From NCBI GenBank assembly GCA_017694145.1, contig JADINF010000091.1, positions 1-8,964 of the forward strand: DNA of 8,964 bases. The letters are read 5' to 3'. Positions 7,501 through 8,964 of the stretch are shown piece after piece. The stretch's first letter is position 1. Every line of letters begins with the position of its first letter. The notes beneath the pieces were generated by a model, which was given only the letters and a program-made list of their open reading frames with translations, was not told the DNA's origin and ran no database searches. Position numbers and translations under genes: made by a program. Origin of the DNA: Candidatus Stercoripulliclostridium pullicola. GTDB taxonomy: Bacteria > Bacillota > Clostridia > Christensenellales > DTU072.

Positions 7501-8147
7501 ATACGCGCATGCCGTCGCTTTTGAGAAGCATAAAGGATCTAAGTAACGTCGAGCGCTACAGCCGCACCGGAAACGCTTCGGTAGCAGGCAGAGATTGCAC
7601 GGTATACGAAGGTAAGCACATCGAAAGAGGACTCGTTTACGACGTCAAATATTACGTCGATGATTTAACGGGTATATATCTGAAAACGGAAAGAAGTTAT
7701 TATGACGAATACACCGGAGAAAGGGTATGTTACGTTGACGAGATAAGGGCGTTTGACAACGGAGCGACAATCGCGGACGCGCCGGATCTCGCAAGCTATG
7801 TGCATAGCGATAAGAAGTACTCCGCCGCGGAGTGGAAAGAGGAATACCTCGGCTACGACTTCAACGTAAGCGCAACGGGATTTGACTCTTTCAGCGCAAG
7901 CGCCTTCGAGACGTTCGGCTCCGTCGTGTACTACGGCGAGAACGTGACCGCTCCCGAAATAACGACGGACGGAGAATACCGCTTAAATGACCAATCTGAA
8001 GACGGAAGTTATAAACGGTATGATTATTACGGGCAGGACGGCACGCAGGCGATGATAGAAATTCTGATAAACGAAAGCTATTACGACTCCGTATCGCAAG
8101 AGGAAATCCCCGTCAAGAATATAAAAATAATTTGTTATCTAAAATAA
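4581..8147 (+). CDS. Very large repetitive surface lipoprotein of unknown function
   Basis: An 1188-residue protein I cannot assign to a named family. The N terminus is a lipoprotein signal: K-K-K, a hydrophobic stretch 5-20, and lipobox L-A-A-C with the lipidated Cys at 23, so the mature protein is anchored to the outer face of the membrane. No other membrane segment, catalytic motif, sortase signal or cell-wall binding module is seen. The chain is rich in Asp, Glu and Tyr and predicted mainly as beta strands. By eye it contains three copies of a pair of modules. Module A has an amphipathic helix ending in A-G or S-G followed by Tyr-rich strands (helix ends near 220, 567, 822). Module B is strand-rich with a G-x-x-x-x-V-Y-E-type start (near 415, 718, 1001) leading to strands with many Tyr and Val. 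Module B recalls LolA-like lipoprotein folds only in general outline. The start at 4581 is fixed by AGAGGTG and the signal peptide. Preceded by its own promoter and followed by no gene in the window, it looks monocistronic. Ligand-binding or adhesive roles are guesses. Confidence 0.92.
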   Translation: MKKKFIFATIILCMSVLLILAACTNGEEPPASNDESGKTVVLPEFSGQKTDITREEADRVIDDIESSEGMETSGLKEALDMAEEYKVFQAEDETGGSVKSYLEDCVTAGFIFVEKGVMGEYNFEYYESADKQALIVIEKEGVYTFIYYKTKYEEKVYVWPEEKLIEFGLGALTQPEGSRLTVAAIDEADRMGRVPSVDIQLTDVQASYYDTVANVLRNAGYVLDTENDYGDGEKSATYVAVRGNELYYADLYLGKDVPQDGSSAELKPFISLSVYNATAREIAEGGKQFVDIIGSGTIKADVTVKRKDYFEVKDEVTGEIHKEYGVVEEVYTETLIYDNECGVILTDDSAIDGMLFLRADGMAYRMVNNGRNKAPLDGEKIYLIRNFLTYAWLWSAQNYYASAKNVTSTGEEQNVGGYTLEKKEGQVEMMLDNGGEYVETTLTMTFWVEKTNNVAFGYEYVTENREEKVLVSSISDSTDGLEEYAALPDEYELENDMPLEKVLTGVDPMPAIPAIDGASGYYVSYYFDSYWDEETDTYTDYEACALFAAGVSDAELGAYRDKLIASGAEEIYEGVYVFGVNATCEVTMRVYRAEFDGLAEAVRFEFSIEEIRVPEFFFSDKSLQFYYNLTEFSGQESERKFASKIGNETVFIGSNAFSGEITVIYEVRGLDCIVAKSAYGEETTYTLSEFVERISEYAIFSYSPDKDYGKNGSAVICGVTVDVYENGESVIYYSDEYALAFKVVEYGKTIFEITEFTQVSDDGKGADGTTPMYKGAGKKYLVGNHDSDTRLEKYLEPCFIYQVYDAPEADVIAWKNELDAAGLVEVDYYLGAEGEQYVYFLMTDGEDYCVYAMYTGGYMTIIEGVLPNGIYSYFGDEFEPSLGSHDIAGTLGDGEYTIIYTESRTPDDGGEKHYMEQEETFTLDGGLLFDGNTYYKATTEGIERYYYFIEFGTLKTMYAEKERNDIVDLKDYLNTRMPSLLRSIKDLSNVERYSRTGNASVAGRDCTVYEGKHIERGLVYDVKYYVDDLTGIYLKTERSYYDEYTGERVCYVDEIRAFDNGATIADAPDLASYVHSDKKYSAAEWKEEYLGYDFNVSATGFDSFSASAFETFGSVVYYGENVTAPEITTDGEYRLNDQSEDGSYKRYDYYGQDGTQAMIEILINESYYDSVSQEEIPVKNIKIICYLK

Positions 8148-8160
8148 GTGTGATATTAAC

Positions 8161-8272
8161 CACCCTGCGGGAGTATCTTTTCGCCTGCTTCCTTGCGAGC
8201 GTCGCTCGACACGAAACCGTAGTTCTTCGCTTCTACGCTTCGAAGCAGGCGAAAATCTATCTCCCTCGGGTG
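8161..8272. repeat. 112-bp imperfect palindrome with nested stems, MITE-like
   Basis: The outermost arms CACCC (8161-8165) and GGGTG (8268-8272) pair; next come GGGAG (8169-8173) with CTCCC (8261-8265); then a perfect 14-base arm TTTTCGCCTGCTTC (8178-8191) with its complement at 8242-8255. Inside are two smaller hairpins: CGAGC-GTC-GCTCG (8196-8208) and CGTAG/CTACG around a ten-base loop (8218-8237). The whole would fold as a three-way junction either as RNA or as extruded DNA. It begins 13 bases after the lipoprotein stop codon. No clear target-site duplication is visible and there is no U-tract, so neither transposition nor termination is shown directly. Confidence 0.7.
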
Positions 8273-8380
8273 CCGACTACGTTAGGAAGGCTTTTCGTTA
8301 AATATGGTGGACAAATTAAGAATAATAAACGATAGATATATAGCGCATTGAGTTTTTCAACAAGAAAAACCGCTGTCGTG

Positions 8381-8587
8381 AGGACTTGCGCCGCGCGTGG
8401 CGCGGCGATATACGGAGCGGAAGGGATATGCAAATTCATTTGCGATATTCTTTCCGAAACGTATATGACCGATATGTAATATCGGGCGCAAGCCCGAATA
8501 TAGGAACGTACACCTATATTACCCTGCGTACTGCACTCCTGACAGGATACGAGGTACATATCCCCGACTTAAAACATACAGCGACCT
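8381..8587 (+). repeat. Direct repeat copy 1, hairpin-rich element of about 207 bp
   Basis: Matches the second copy 290-291 bases downstream with about 20 mismatches and one single-base gap by hand alignment (about 90% identity). Hairpins inside: CGCCGCGC-GTG-GCGCGGCG (8389-8407); a bulged stem around GCAAA-TTCA-TTTGC (8426-8448); CCGATAT-GTA-ATATCGG (8469-8485); CGGGC-GCAA-GCCCG (8483-8496), which shares bases with the previous stem; and AATATAGG/CCTATATT around an eight-base loop (8497-8520). The orientation given is arbitrary. It could be a non-autonomous mobile repeat or a structured RNA. Confidence 0.85.
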
Positions 8588-8671
8588 AAAATATCTCCCC
8601 GACATTCTAAGACTTGAGAATACCTTGGCAATAAAAAGCTTTCAAAAGAAGCCGATATACACACAAAAGCA

Positions 8672-8877
8672 AGGGCTTGCGCCGCGCGAGGCGCGGCGAT
8701 ATACGGAGCGGAAGGGATATGCAAATTCATTTGCGATATACATTCCGAAACGTATATGTCCGATATTCTATATCGGGCACAAGTCCGTATATAGAAACGT
8801 ACCCTTATACTACCCTGCGTACTGCACTCCGATAGGATACGAGGTACATATCCCCGATATCAAACATATAGCGACCT
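8672..8877 (+). repeat. Direct repeat copy 2, hairpin-rich element of about 206 bp
   Basis: Same element as at 8381-8587, separated from it by an unrelated spacer of 84 bases. The first and third hairpins keep both arms unchanged while the loop differs (GTG to GAG, GTA to TCT). The fourth stem survives through a G-U pair (CGGGC-ACAA-GTCCG). The last A/T stem is weaker here. Both copies end at GCGACCT, where similarity stops sharply. Confidence 0.85.
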
Positions 8878-8964
8878 GTGGCAGCTCCGCGGCAAAGATT
8901 TTGCGATGATTTCGCTCAAAGTTCCGACGGGAACATACAAGAGTATGTGACCAAAGGTATATGG

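Larger units (their letters stand above)
8148..8964. other. Repeat-rich 817-bp region without a convincing gene
   Basis: Short open frames exist (up to about 100 codons) but they overlap on both strands and run through repeats whose two copies differ by a one-base indel and an in-frame stop, so they are not conserved as proteins. The region holds a 112-bp imperfect palindrome, a small AT hairpin (GTTTTTC-AACAA-GAAAAAC, 8352-8370), and two direct copies of an element of about 207 bp. The last 87 bases (8878-8964) resemble neither the spacer between the copies nor any gene I recognise. Confidence 0.7.

Noticed and set aside
8178..8260. Terminator of the lipoprotein gene
   Set aside because: The 14-base arms enclose 50 bases and are followed by A and mixed bases, not a U-tract, so it does not fit a classical intrinsic terminator.
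8157..8290. Integron attC site around the 112-bp palindrome
   Set aside because: Near matches to the core sites (a TATTAAC and a GTTAGGA) do not fit the RYYYAAC and GTTRRRY consensus, and there is no integrase or cassette-like gene.
8381..8877. CRISPR-like array
   Set aside because: Only two copies of over 200 bp with 10% divergence and a long spacer; CRISPR repeats are short and nearly identical.
8386..8909. Short plus-strand open frames of 67 and 94 codons ending in similar residues
   Set aside because: The similarity comes from the DNA repeat. The two copies use different frames over most of their length, and copy 1 has a stop in the frame used by copy 2.

Overview
The window reads as a chromosomal segment of a low-to-mid GC Gram-positive bacterium, most likely an uncultured member of the Bacillota (Clostridia). 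The basis is the rpsF-ssb-rpsR gene order with good AAGGAGG-type ribosome binding sites, consensus sigma-A promoters with 17-bp spacers, a CsoR-type metal sensor and a very large lipoprotein. The finer taxonomy is inference.

Left part (1-3172, minus strand): a metal-efflux locus. A CsoR-family repressor gene has a consensus promoter with a near-perfect palindrome (ATACCCCC-A-GGGGGTAT) over its presumed transcription start. About 0.5 kb further along the same strand lies a P1B-type heavy-metal ATPase, cut by the left window edge a short way before its C terminus. The ATPase has no GMTCxxC metal-binding domain; instead its N-terminal tail holds 29-residue (87-bp) tandem repeats rich in His and Cys. 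The repressor presumably releases the locus when metal, most likely Cu(I), is bound; the metal exported is not settled by the sequence. The gap between the two genes has no convincing gene.

Middle (3213-4431, plus strand): the divergent, housekeeping rpsF-ssb-rpsR operon (ribosomal proteins S6 and S18 flanking single-strand DNA-binding protein). It has its own promoter, a leader with two GC-rich hairpins, and a clear intrinsic terminator. S18 carries an unusual insertion of about 15 residues and a complete C-C-C-H zinc site.

Right part (4513-8147, plus strand): a single-gene unit encoding an 1188-residue acidic, Tyr-rich lipoprotein of unknown function. By eye it appears to be built from three repeats of a two-module unit.

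Far right (8148-8964): no convincing gene. It starts with a 112-bp imperfect palindrome that folds into nested stems (MITE-like), followed by two direct copies of a hairpin-rich element of about 207 bp (about 90% identical by hand count), which end near the right edge. This repeat-rich tail is the least explained part of the window. I see no CRISPR array, tRNA, rRNA, transposase, or recognisable defence or biosynthetic system.
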